Shown: positions 1-7,751 of the stretch, piece after piece | How positions within the stretch are numbered: the first letter of the stretch is position 1 | How the letters are laid out: the number at the start of each line of letters is the position of its first letter | Origin: Planctomycetaceae bacterium UBA969 | GTDB lineage: Bacteria; Planctomycetota; Planctomycetia; Gemmatales; Gemmataceae | Assembly: GCA_002303765.1 (NCBI GenBank) | Contig: DBCB01000070.1 | Span: forward strand, 81,202-91,828 | DNA: 10,627 nt | Reading direction: 5' to 3' | The notes under the pieces: model-generated | The model's input: the letters and a program-made list of their open reading frames with translations, nothing else | Told to the model about the DNA's origin: nothing | Database searches by the model: none | Made by a program: the position numbers and the translations under genes

Positions 1-641
1 CGCCTATCTTTACAGGCACTTGGAAAGCTGCTCAATTTGTCAATATCTTTGATCGTAATCATACCCTTCAGTATAAACTTATCGTCAACCAGCAAAAGTT
101 TCTCGACCTTATTTTCCGTTAAAATCGTTTCAGCTTCCTCAAGAGTTGTATTTTCTGGAGCAGTTACAAGATTTTCCTTGGTCATAACCTCAGAAATTTG
201 CTGATTAGTATTAGTTAGGAATCTTAAATCCCTTCTGGTTAAAATTCCTTTAAGGTGTCCATTGATGGTAATTGGCACACCACTTATCTTGTTTTGTTCC
301 ATTATTCTGCGCGCATTAACTACCTTCTCTTCGGGAGGCAAGGTAATCGGGTCGGTAATAATACCGTTTTCGCTCCGTTTAACTTTGTCTACTTCACGGG
401 TTTGATCAATAATGGACAAATTTTTATGTATTATGCCCATCCCCCCTTCTTGCGCCAAAGCTATCGCAAGGTCACTTTCCGTAACGGTATCCATCGGGGA
501 AGATAATATCGGAATATTTAGTTTGATATTTTTAGTCAGGAAGGTGCGTAAATCAACTTCTCTGGGAACCACATCACTGTACGCTGGCTCCAAAAAGACA
601 TCGTCAAAAGTAATACCCTTATAGCCAATTCGATCCAACAT
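1..641 (-). CDS. guaB: IMP dehydrogenase, N-terminal part (cut by left edge)
   Basis: Cytoplasmic enzyme oxidising IMP to XMP with NAD+, the committed step of guanine nucleotide synthesis. The first 213 codons are visible and the rest (family length is about 490 residues) lies beyond the left edge. The start reads MLDRIGYKGITFDDVFLEPA, with the family TFDDVLL-type motif. It continues with PILSSPMDTVTE (44-55) and AQEGGMGIIHKN (63-74), both typical of the barrel N-terminus. Residues about 93-207 form the two inserted CBS modules (SGVPIT, KGILTRRDL, then VEKLLLVDD and GMITIKDIDK), and the visible end FPSACKD leads back to the barrel. The active-site loop cysteine is not in the window. The ATG at 641 has a GAGGAG Shine-Dalgarno eight bases upstream. 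The gene is separated from the upstream gene by 231 bases and probably has its own promoter. Identity is secure. Confidence 0.96.
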   Translation of the reverse strand, partial: MLDRIGYKGITFDDVFLEPAYSDVVPREVDLRTFLTKNIKLNIPILSSPMDTVTESDLAIALAQEGGMGIIHKNLSIIDQTREVDKVKRSENGIITDPITLPPEEKVVNARRIMEQNKISGVPITINGHLKGILTRRDLRFLTNTNQQISEVMTKENLVTAPENTTLEEAETILTENKVEKLLLVDDKFILKGMITIKDIDKLSSFPSACKDR

Positions 642-872
642 GATGAAACTCCTCAGAAAAGCTTGTTTTGCAAATTATAGTAGGATGCAGGCTTGTTGGA
701 ACCTTCCCCATCATCACTTGCCCTTTAAACATAAAGTTTCCGACAAGTAAAACAGGGTAAGATTCACTTAAACAAATCAATTAATCACCCGCTAACATAA
801 TGGTTTTTAATAGCAACCTGCTAGTGGTTCCTTTTATTTAATCGTCATGCCATATCATCATGGAAAGTGAAC
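642..872. other. Intergenic region between the CehA-like gene and guaB
   Basis: These 231 AT-rich bases hold the guaB leader and candidate promoter near guaB. I see no convincing intrinsic terminator for the CehA-like gene: only stems of four or five pairs without a following T run, for example CTTTA/TAAAG near 723-736. No open reading frame of note and no riboswitch signature were recognised. Confidence 0.5.
674..679 (-). promoter_or_regulatory. Candidate promoter -10 box for guaB
   Basis: Read on the minus strand, this is a perfect TATAAT, 32 bases before the guaB ATG. That places a start site around 667 and gives a leader of about 26 bases holding the GAGGAG site. The -35 is weak: TTCCAA at 16-base spacing matches only three of six positions. 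A perfect hexamer in AT-rich DNA can occur by chance, so this is a moderate call. Confidence 0.4.
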
Positions 873-2312
873 TTAATTTCCACAAGCAAGTTTGGCTTTT
901 GCCTCAGCAAGGATATCAAGAATCTGATCGACTCGTTTTTTCTCTTTAGGGCCAAGAGTTCGTAGCCAAGTTTCAGTATTATTAAACAAAACCTCGAGTT
1001 TTTTGATTGCTAAGGCTTTTTCTTGACTGAAAGTACTGTTCCGATTACACGAAAACAACGGATTTGTATGGGCTTTAAGATCAGGCTTATTATTGTGGGA
1101 ACAGATCACTCTGCCGCAAACCCATTCAAATTCACTTGGGTCTAACTCCCTGATAATTGTTACACTCGCCAAGCTTTTATCCCGTTCAATCGTTATGGTT
1201 TTACCATCAATCACCAATTCAATTTCATCTTCAGGGGAAAGATCGTGGGCAATCAATTGGATTTTATTTAAAGGCGTGAGGTTAATAATCGTCAGTTCTA
1301 AAAATGGCCCAATACTAAAGAAGGAATCTCCTTTACGAACTGCTTCCAACCAAGATAAATGAGCAGGTGTATCAGACAAAGACTGCATTTTGGACCAAGT
1401 TTTGGGATTTCCTAGAAAAACCGCATTACTCTTTTTCCCACTGGCACCAACTGCATTGGCTTTAACCCCAGCATTTAAAAGCATGTACCAAAAAAGGACG
1501 GGCGAGTTGTCATCCAGACTTAGATTAGAAATTTCAAAAAGATCGATTTCATTCAAGATCAAGGCAGCAAGTGCTTCTCCCTGATATTCATTAGTGGCAT
1601 CAAAAACCCAAGTAATGAGGCCATTCTTGCGATGCCCTTGCCTGCACCAATCAACAACAGACCAAACGTCAGGTGATTCAGCAGAAGAAGAAACCAGAGG
1701 AAAAACAGGCCGGTGAGAATGAATGATGCCGATGGTTCCCAAAAACGGGTGATGATTAAGGGTGTTTACAAAAAGACTGCACCCAAATTTTTCAAAAGCG
1801 ATTTCCTGACCTGAAAAATCTAGAATCCTAGAGGCATCAACAATATCAGTTCCCGGAAGAATGTTTTCACAAGCAAGCAAATGCACCAGATCCAAGCCTT
1901 CAGATGAACCTTCTAAAACCGCTGCGGGCCCAGAAAGATCATGACAACGAGCATCGCCACTAATCCAATTCTCCCATGGGGAATTCGTTTTTCTCTCGAT
2001 GTTAATGCGCAAGGCAGCCTGCCCCTGCTTAATCTCAAGGTTTTTAAAAACCTTATGAAATCGCTCGCCCTTGGTTATCTCGAAGTTGTAAACACCCGGG
2101 GGAAGATTAATTTCGCAAGCACCATCAATGTAATAATATTTTTTGTTTTCAAATGCAACCTGCCCACCTACCGCCATATGAGGGGCGGTTAAAAAGAATT
2201 GCCGCCTTCCAAGGGGATGAAAAGAATTCCCCAGAAGGTCAGCAACTCTAATACGGACAGGAACAGGCTTTTGTGTCTTTGAATCGCTAACACGAAGGTG
2301 AATCAGGGTCAT
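873..2312 (-). CDS. CehA/McbA-family (PHP-like) protein with degenerate metal site
   Basis: 479 residues with no obvious signal peptide. Residues about 1-105 look like a beta-sandwich (LPPGVYNFEI at 70-79, typical of carboxypeptidase-regulatory-like folds). Residues about 115-340 resemble the CehA/McbA metallohydrolase domain, a PHP-like fold. The expected GDxHxH reads GDARCH (119-124), losing the first histidine and keeping the second. WLEAVRKGDSFFSIGP (321-336) matches the family's WLEALRxGRTFVTNGP-type motif. The region usually reading GSDSH is ASGKKS (290-295), without its Asp and His, although the following GNPKTW (301-306) is conserved. NHHP (186-189) and HSH (198-200) are other possible ligands. 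Family members such as CehA and McbA cleave carbamates, but this copy may be non-catalytic or use another site, so no substrate is assigned. Residues 341-479 are unrecognised, ending in a charged helical segment. The ATG at 2312 has a GAGG eight bases upstream and lies 30 bases after the isomerase-like gene, suggesting one transcript. Confidence 0.7.
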   Translation of the reverse strand: MTLIHLRVSDSKTQKPVPVRIRVADLLGNSFHPLGRRQFFLTAPHMAVGGQVAFENKKYYYIDGACEINLPPGVYNFEITKGERFHKVFKNLEIKQGQAALRINIERKTNSPWENWISGDARCHDLSGPAAVLEGSSEGLDLVHLLACENILPGTDIVDASRILDFSGQEIAFEKFGCSLFVNTLNHHPFLGTIGIIHSHRPVFPLVSSSAESPDVWSVVDWCRQGHRKNGLITWVFDATNEYQGEALAALILNEIDLFEISNLSLDDNSPVLFWYMLLNAGVKANAVGASGKKSNAVFLGNPKTWSKMQSLSDTPAHLSWLEAVRKGDSFFSIGPFLELTIINLTPLNKIQLIAHDLSPEDEIELVIDGKTITIERDKSLASVTIIRELDPSEFEWVCGRVICSHNNKPDLKAHTNPLFSCNRNSTFSQEKALAIKKLEVLFNNTETWLRTLGPKEKKRVDQILDILAEAKAKLACGN

Positions 2313-2342
2313 GTCAAAAACCTCGATTCTTCAAAAGATAAA

Positions 2343-3173
2343 TCAAGCGTATGTAGCCCCGGCTTTAGTAACAATTGCCCTGAAAGCTTCAATGGCCTTG
2401 GGGAACAATTCAGGGCCGGTATTTCCACCAGTGGGCCCGCCACCAAGAAGATGGGGTTCCAAAGTTGCAAACCCCGTGTAGCCACGCGCTTGAACATCCG
2501 CAATAATCTTGGGTATCATGCCGCCACCCGAACCTGCCAAACATCCATGTTTTTCATTTGCAACCCAATCCTTAACATGAAAGTGGGTGGTGTAATCACG
2601 GGCTTTAAGCCAACCTTCCCAAGGGTCATAACCGCAAAAGACATAATTGGCTGGGTCAAAAGCAGCATGAAAATGGTCGCAGGAAAACCTTGAAAGCAGC
2701 TCGTGAACCCTGTCAGGCGAATCGCCATAAATTCCATGTTCATTTTCATGAAGCAAAACCACGCCAGCACTCCTGGCGAGTTCCACTTTCTTTTCCATTC
2801 TGCGAAAGACTTCGTCCTTCCATTTAGGCCATTGATCCCCATCGGGAAGGTAATAGCTAAAAATACGAATGTTCTTGATGCCAAAAACGCCACAAAGATG
2901 AATCGCCCGCTGAAAGCGAATTAAATGAGGCTCAAAGGGTTGGTCCGCTTTGATTTTCCCGATAGGAGAGCCAATTGCACTTAGGCCAAAGCCATGCTGG
3001 TCAAGCAATTTTTTAAAGTCAGCGATTTGCGTATCTGAGAGATCCAAAACATTGGTTTGATAAATCGAACGAAATTCGATGAACTTAACCTTGCTAGCTT
3101 CAAGAACTTTAATTTGTTCAAGAGGATCTGGAGAGATTTCATCAGCAAAAGCGCTCAGAATAAAGTGTGCCAT
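2343..3173 (-). CDS. Sugar phosphate isomerase/epimerase-like TIM-barrel protein
   Basis: 276 residues, a single xylose-isomerase-like TIM barrel (AP endonuclease 2 family), cytoplasmic with no signal peptide. It opens with the first strand (ILSAFADEISPD, 5-16) and FIEFRS (31-36). The expected acidic/His metal quartet can be placed at E143 or E145 (LLHENEHG), D173 (AFDPANY), H199 (HFHVKDW) and E239 (ATLEPHL), so the metal site looks intact. Family members isomerise or epimerise sugars, inositols and related keto compounds. The exact substrate cannot be read from the sequence, so no symbol is given. The ATG at 3173 has a GAGG five bases upstream and lies 23 bases after the adenosyltransferase stop, consistent with cotranscription. 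The family is confident and the reaction is unknown. Confidence 0.85.
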   Translation of the reverse strand: MAHFILSAFADEISPDPLEQIKVLEASKVKFIEFRSIYQTNVLDLSDTQIADFKKLLDQHGFGLSAIGSPIGKIKADQPFEPHLIRFQRAIHLCGVFGIKNIRIFSYYLPDGDQWPKWKDEVFRRMEKKVELARSAGVVLLHENEHGIYGDSPDRVHELLSRFSCDHFHAAFDPANYVFCGYDPWEGWLKARDYTTHFHVKDWVANEKHGCLAGSGGGMIPKIIADVQARGYTGFATLEPHLLGGGPTGGNTGPELFPKAIEAFRAIVTKAGATYA

Positions 3174-3196
3174 CTTAACCTCAAATCTGTTTGGGT

Positions 3197-3769
3197 TTAC
3201 TTGGATTGTGTTTTACCTGGGGCCCAAAGCACATCATCAGCCCCATTGTTGTTGTAGACCCTAGCCATCACAAAGAGAAGGTCTGAAAGCCTATTAAGGT
3301 AAATAATTGCATGTTCATTAACAGATTCCAAGCTTGAAAGATGTACTACCAACCTTTCGGAGCGTCTGCAAACGGTCCTACATATATGAAGCCAGCTGGA
3401 AACAATCGAACCACCAGGCAATATAAAACTGTTTAAAGGTGAAAGCTTTTCATTCCATTCATCAATCTTTTTCTCGAGCCTTTCCCATTGTTCAGGGCGA
3501 ATCCGCAGCCTGTTATCTGGCGCCCCATCTGCTGATGGCACACACAAATCTGCTCCTAAGTCAAAAAGATCATTTTGCACACTGCGTATAAACTCCAAAT
3601 CTGGGCCCTGAGGCAAATGGCATGCAAGAACCCCTAGATTAGAATTAAACTCATCCACAGTGCCATAGGCTTCGATTCTGGGGTGATCCTTTGAGACCAT
3701 TGCCCCCGATCCAAGAGCCGTGTGACCTTTATCGCCAATCCGAGTGTAAATTTTCGAAAGATAAACCAT
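3197..3769 (-). CDS. Cob(I)alamin adenosyltransferase, PduO type
   Basis: Transfers the 5'-deoxyadenosyl group of ATP to cob(I)alamin, giving adenosylcobalamin in the cytoplasm. 190 residues, the usual size of a stand-alone PduO-type enzyme. The N-terminal ATP-binding strand TRIGDKGHTALGSG (9-22) is close to the family TRTGDxGxTxLxGG. RIEAYGTVDEFNSNLG (31-46) matches RxEAYGxVDELNxxxG. FILPGG (115-120), RTVCRRSER (131-139) and YLNRLSDLLFVMAR (157-170) are the remaining signature blocks, so catalytic arginines and the ATP site appear complete. Two ATGs are adjacent (3772 and 3769). The second sits six bases after GAGG and matches family N-termini, so it is preferred. A longer TTG start at 3832 adds unconserved residues. 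It lies just downstream of the nrdJ terminator, and its product is the cofactor NrdJ needs. No good separate promoter is visible in the short gap, so it may depend on read-through. Confidence 0.93.
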   Translation of the reverse strand: MVYLSKIYTRIGDKGHTALGSGAMVSKDHPRIEAYGTVDEFNSNLGVLACHLPQGPDLEFIRSVQNDLFDLGADLCVPSADGAPDNRLRIRPEQWERLEKKIDEWNEKLSPLNSFILPGGSIVSSWLHICRTVCRRSERLVVHLSSLESVNEHAIIYLNRLSDLLFVMARVYNNNGADDVLWAPGKTQSK

Positions 3770-3840
3770 CATAGTCCTCGCTTTAAAGTACTTTTGCCTT
3801 ACCCAACAAGCATGGTAGTCATCAAATTCCAAGAAGTCCT

Positions 3841-3882
3841 AAAAAAGAAAAAAGCAGACCCAGATTTCTCGTGGTCTGCTTT
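3841..3882 (-). terminator. Rho-independent terminator of nrdJ
   Basis: On the minus strand a perfect 10-base-pair stem (AAAGCAGACC, 12-base loop, GGTCTGCTTT; arms 3873-3882 and 3851-3860) runs straight into a T-rich tract, TTTCTTTTTT. It begins 19 bases after the nrdJ stop. On the plus strand no gene would use it. This is the clearest terminator in the window and separates nrdJ from the adenosyltransferase gene. Confidence 0.9.
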
Positions 3883-3901
3883 GATTAATCATCTGAAAAA
3901 G

Positions 3902-6900
3902 TTAACCGCAACCAGTAGTTGCGCCGCAAGTATCGCATTTGCAACATGCGCCACTTCGTATCAAAGTTAGCTGGCCACACTCATTACATGGGTCGCCCTC
4001 ATACCCTTTAAGCCTAGCAACGCGAATTCGATCATCGGGCTTAGCAGCAAGGGATACCGAATGCGATTCTTCGTGAGACGCCGCAGTATGACTGCCATTG
4101 GTTGAAGAATAACGCTGTTCGCTGGTGCCCTTCATAGGGCGTAGATTTTCCGTACGGGGAATAAAGAAAGCCTTCTGTCTAGCAATAGACTTCTCATCCC
4201 TTTCATCAGCTTCTTCATCTGAAAGATCGGCTTCATAATCTGGAGTCGCAGGAGTACGATCAATAGCATCCGCCCGAAGATCTTCAGGTTGAACATGCGC
4301 TAAGTCATGGCGACCAAGATAAGTGATAGCCAATTCTCTAAAGATATAGTCAATGACAGAAGTCGTCATCTTGATATGGGGATTACCCTGAACTGGGCCG
4401 TTAGGCTCAAACCGGGTAAACACAAAAGCATCAACATATTCTTCAAGCGGAACACCATGCTGCAGGCCAAGGGAAACAGCAATTGCAAAGCAATTGGTCA
4501 TGCTACGAAACGCTGCGCCTTCCTTATGCATATCGATGAATATTTCACCGAGGGAGTTATCATCGTACTCACCTGTACGAACATAAATCTTATGATTCCC
4601 AATCCTTGCTTTTTGAGTGTACCCTGCCCTGCGATCGGGCAGGCGCCTACGATTCGCAATGTAGCGATAGACGACTTTTTGCGCCAATCGTACAGGAGAA
4701 TTAGGGTTTTCATCTGCTTTTGCTTCATCATCAAAGGAATCAACATTGATGTCTTCTGCATCAGCAACACTATTCAAAGGCTGACTAAGTTTAGAGCCGT
4801 CACGATAAAGCGCATTAGCTTTGATCATCAGTTTCCAACTCATCATGTAAGCATTCTTAACATCTTCGAAAGTTGCAGAATGTGGCATATTGATGGTTTT
4901 GGAGATAGCACCTGAAACAAAAGGCTGGGCCGCAGCCATCATAAAAATATGTGCTTCAGCTGAAAGAAAGCGTTTGCCATTCTTGCCACAACGATTGGCA
5001 CAATCAAACACTGCATAGTGTTCTTCACGAAGATGAGGAGCACCTTCAATCGTCATGGTTCCACATACAAACTCACTAGCCTCTTGGACTTGTTGCTTGC
5101 TAAAGCCCAGTGCATTCAACAAATCAAAAGTCGGAGCTTCGATTCGTTCCTTAGGAATACTAAGCGTTTTCACTAAAGCCTCATCCCCAAGGCTCCAGCG
5201 ATTGAAAGCAAAACCAAGTTCAAACACAGAAGGTAGCTGGGTTTCAATTTTTTGGATAAGCTCTGGGGTGAATCCCTTAGCAGCCAAAGACTCAACATTG
5301 ATATGAGGGCAGCCTTTAAGAGTTCCTGCACCTTTACAATAACGAACGATATCTTCAATTTGAGATTGATTATAGCCAAGTCTTTGCAACGAAGGGGGCA
5401 TCGAAGAGTTGATGATTTTAAAGTAACCACCACCTGCCAACTTCTTGAACTTAACCAATGAAAAGTCAGGTTCTACCCCAGTGGTATCACAATCCATTAC
5501 CAATCCAATGGTTCCGGTTGGCGCAATACATGTAACTTGTGCATTACGGAAACCATGTTTCTCGCCAAGAGAAAGCATCAGGTCGGCTTCATTTCTCGCA
5601 GCATCGAGAAGATAGCTAGGGCACTTGGATGGATCAATTTCGACGGGGGTAATGGTCAGGCCTTCGTATTCAGCAGCGTTGGTTTTATAAGCTGCCCTAC
5701 GGTGATTTCGAATCACACGAAGCATCGATTGTTTATTAGCTTCGTACCTTGAAAAAGCACCAACTTCAGATGCAATTCGCGCAGACATTACATAAGCGGC
5801 GTTATGCAAAATAGCAGATAAAGCGCCACACCATGCACGACCTTCAGGGGAATCATAGGGAATGCCCTGAACCATAAGGAGGGTGCCAAGATTTGCATAT
5901 CCCAAGCCCAAAGTGCGGAAGTCATACGACTTTTGTGCCACAGGGACACTAGGGAACTGTGCCATGTATACAGAGATTTCGAGAACCAATGTCCACAGGT
6001 AGCAGCCATGCCTGTAAGATTCGACATCAAACATGCCTGTTGAATTGTCATAAAACTTGATCATATTTAATGATGCAAGATTACAAGCAGTATCATCTAG
6101 GAACATATATTCACTGCAAGGATTGGAAGCATTAATGCGACCATCTGCAGGGCAAGTATGCCATTCATTAATCGTAGTATCAAATTGAACGCCTGGATCT
6201 GCACACATCCAAGCAGCGTTACAGATTTGGTCATAAAGATCTGCTGCCTTCAGAGTTTCGCAAGGCTTCGGATCGCGACCAGCCTTTAGAGCTTTTTCTT
6301 TTTCAGTGCGGAAATAAAGAGGCCAATCTCCATTATTGATAACCGCTTGCATGAACTTGTTGTCAATGCGAACTGAATTGTTACTATTTTGACCCGATAC
6401 CGTAGCATAAGCTTTTGAATTCCAATCGGTATCGTATTCATCAAAAGCAATCGCAGTAGCACCAAGTTTGGCCAATTGAACCGATCGCTCAATGTAGTTA
6501 GCAGGAACCAAAAACTTAGTTGCATTTAACACTGCTTTTCGCAGGGTCTGGTTCTTCTTTACATCAAATCGTTCAGCCATTTTGGGCCAAGCATGGCAAG
6601 CCTTGATGATTGCGTTCAATTCTCGCGATAGCAACTTGGAGCCCACTACCAACGATGCGACTTTTTGCTCTTCTACGACTTTCCAATTAATGAAATCCTG
6701 AATATCAGGGTGATCTAGATCAAGCACAACCATCTTGGCAGCTCGGCGAGTTGTACCACCGGACTTTATTGCACCTGCAGCACGATCACCAATTCTAAGG
6801 AAACTCATCAACCCACTAGAGCGACCGCCGCCAGATAAAGGTTCAGCTTCGCCTCGAAGGTTGGAAAAATTGCTACCTGTACCAGAACCATATTTAAAGA

Positions 6901-7549
6901 TTCGGGCTTCACGAACCCAAAGGTCCATGATGCCACCCTCGTTAACAAGATCATCTTCGATAGATTGGATAAAGCAGGCATGCGGGGCAGGATGCTCGTA
7001 AGCGGAAGTAGAACGAACCATATTGCCGGAGGTAGGATCTACTCGATAATGGCCTTGTGCAGGGCCATCAATGCCATAAGCCCAGTTTAAGCCAGTATTA
7101 AACCATTGTGGAGAATTAGGGGCGGCCATTTGATTGGCAAGCATGAAACAAATTTCGTCGTGGAAAGTTTGGGCATCCTGAGGAGTAGAGAAATAACCAC
7201 CCTTCCAACCCCAATAAGCCCAGCAACCAGCTAATCTTCGAAATACCTGCCTGCTATCTGTTTCGCAAAGATCGCGGGTATCACCATCAGCGGGTATGCT
7301 GCGTTGCAAGAATTCTGGAACACCCTCTTCATACACCTTAGATGAATTCCGGGGCAGTCCATTCTTGCGGAAGTATTTCTGCGCTAGAATATCTGTAGCA
7401 ACCTGAGACCATTTCTCAGGAACCATAACATCCTTCATTTCAAAAACGGATTTGCCATCCGGGTTCACGATCTTTGAAGTTCGTGGCACAAATTTGATTG
7501 ACGCAAAGGGATCCATACCCTCAACGGTGAAGTTACGATTTATACGCAT
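3902..7549 (-). CDS. nrdJ: Vitamin B12-dependent (class II) ribonucleoside-diphosphate reductase
   Basis: Reduces ribonucleotides to deoxyribonucleotides using adenosylcobalamin as radical source, with no oxygen requirement. 1215 residues, like the long NrdJ of alphaproteobacteria. The N-terminal class II domain covers about 1-110 (VPEKWSQVATDILAQKYFRK, 43-62). The barrel follows: NSPQWFNTGL (145-154), first redox cysteine C192 (HACFIQ), active-site NPCSE (476-480) with N476, radical C478 and E480, partner redox cysteine C489 (DTACNLASLN) and APTGTIG (676-682). All catalytic residues are present and no intein interrupts them. A C-terminal domain (about 930-1085) is followed by an acidic, probably disordered linker (about 1086-1175) and a cysteine-rich tail (C1188, C1191, C1202, C1203, C1205, C1208, C1214) able to bind zinc or relay electrons from thioredoxin. 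The ATG at 7549 is chosen because MRINRNFTVEG fits family N-termini and AGGA lies five bases upstream. An in-frame TTG at 7681 would add 44 unconserved residues. dcd lies upstream and the adenosyltransferase downstream. Confidence 0.97.
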   Translation of the reverse strand: MRINRNFTVEGMDPFASIKFVPRTSKIVNPDGKSVFEMKDVMVPEKWSQVATDILAQKYFRKNGLPRNSSKVYEEGVPEFLQRSIPADGDTRDLCETDSRQVFRRLAGCWAYWGWKGGYFSTPQDAQTFHDEICFMLANQMAAPNSPQWFNTGLNWAYGIDGPAQGHYRVDPTSGNMVRSTSAYEHPAPHACFIQSIEDDLVNEGGIMDLWVREARIFKYGSGTGSNFSNLRGEAEPLSGGGRSSGLMSFLRIGDRAAGAIKSGGTTRRAAKMVVLDLDHPDIQDFINWKVVEEQKVASLVVGSKLLSRELNAIIKACHAWPKMAERFDVKKNQTLRKAVLNATKFLVPANYIERSVQLAKLGATAIAFDEYDTDWNSKAYATVSGQNSNNSVRIDNKFMQAVINNGDWPLYFRTEKEKALKAGRDPKPCETLKAADLYDQICNAAWMCADPGVQFDTTINEWHTCPADGRINASNPCSEYMFLDDTACNLASLNMIKFYDNSTGMFDVESYRHGCYLWTLVLEISVYMAQFPSVPVAQKSYDFRTLGLGYANLGTLLMVQGIPYDSPEGRAWCGALSAILHNAAYVMSARIASEVGAFSRYEANKQSMLRVIRNHRRAAYKTNAAEYEGLTITPVEIDPSKCPSYLLDAARNEADLMLSLGEKHGFRNAQVTCIAPTGTIGLVMDCDTTGVEPDFSLVKFKKLAGGGYFKIINSSMPPSLQRLGYNQSQIEDIVRYCKGAGTLKGCPHINVESLAAKGFTPELIQKIETQLPSVFELGFAFNRWSLGDEALVKTLSIPKERIEAPTFDLLNALGFSKQQVQEASEFVCGTMTIEGAPHLREEHYAVFDCANRCGKNGKRFLSAEAHIFMMAAAQPFVSGAISKTINMPHSATFEDVKNAYMMSWKLMIKANALYRDGSKLSQPLNSVADAEDINVDSFDDEAKADENPNSPVRLAQKVVYRYIANRRRLPDRRAGYTQKARIGNHKIYVRTGEYDDNSLGEIFIDMHKEGAAFRSMTNCFAIAVSLGLQHGVPLEEYVDAFVFTRFEPNGPVQGNPHIKMTTSVIDYIFRELAITYLGRHDLAHVQPEDLRADAIDRTPATPDYEADLSDEEADERDEKSIARQKAFFIPRTENLRPMKGTSEQRYSSTNGSHTAASHEESHSVSLAAKPDDRIRVARLKGYEGDPCNECGQLTLIRSGACCKCDTCGATTGCG

Positions 7550-7751
7550 TAGTATCCTGTCTTTCATTTCTACGCAGGGGTCGCCACCATCCATAGTAAC
7601 ACGACTGTTCGACGGGAAGAACCTGCTACTTAACAAGAACCGAGGTGTGTATCCTAATGACGATTCATCAAATGTACACAATAAAATTTAATAAAAAAAC
7701 CGATTGTTCCGAAGCCATTATTATTTCAGAGTTTGCGACCCAAACAAAAAA
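7550..7751. other. Spacer between dcd and nrdJ
   Basis: 202 AT-rich bases following the dcd stop. It contains the nested inverted repeat described separately. There is no clear terminator for dcd: GTTTG/CAAAC at 7731-7745 is only a five-pair stem with no T run after it on the minus strand. No confident -35/-10 pair and no cobalamin-riboswitch signature were recognised, so whether dcd and nrdJ share a transcript is open. Confidence 0.5.
7646..7680. promoter_or_regulatory. Nested inverted repeat in the nrdJ leader
   Basis: A perfect six-base inverted repeat (TGTGTA at 7646-7651, TACACA at 7675-7680) encloses a second dyad at 7658-7670 (TGACG, ATT, CATCA, one G-T mismatch). It is centred about 115 bases before the nrdJ ATG. 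It could be a protein operator or a stem-loop in the transcript. It does not match the NrdR box I know. The arms are unequally spaced (six and four bases), so chance remains possible. Confidence 0.3.

Noticed and set aside
3773..3840. Promoter for the adenosyltransferase (TTGTTG, 17 bases, TTAAAG)
   Set aside because: Each hexamer matches only three of six consensus positions, and the implied start would fall at the start codon.
4307..4915. 202-codon open frame on the plus strand
   Set aside because: It lies entirely antisense to the conserved core and C-terminal domain of nrdJ, has no recognisable motifs and looks like a shadow frame.
3902..7549. Intein or intron in the long nrdJ gene
   Set aside because: RNR genes are common intein hosts, but the reading frame follows the family continuously through the catalytic motifs with no endonuclease or splicing motifs; the length is normal for this NrdJ type.
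7550..7681. In-frame 44-codon extension of nrdJ from a TTG at 7681
   Set aside because: The extra residues do not resemble NrdJ N-termini, there is no Shine-Dalgarno before the TTG, and MRINRNFTVEG at 7549 matches the usual family start.
7731..7745. GTTTG/CAAAC hairpin as a dcd terminator
   Set aside because: Only five pairs, and on the minus strand the T run comes before the hairpin rather than after it.
7550..7751. Cobalamin riboswitch or NrdR box upstream of nrdJ
   Set aside because: I looked for a B12-box-like sequence and for paired NrdR boxes of the ACACwATATwTwGTGT kind on the minus strand and saw neither; a covariance-model search would settle it.
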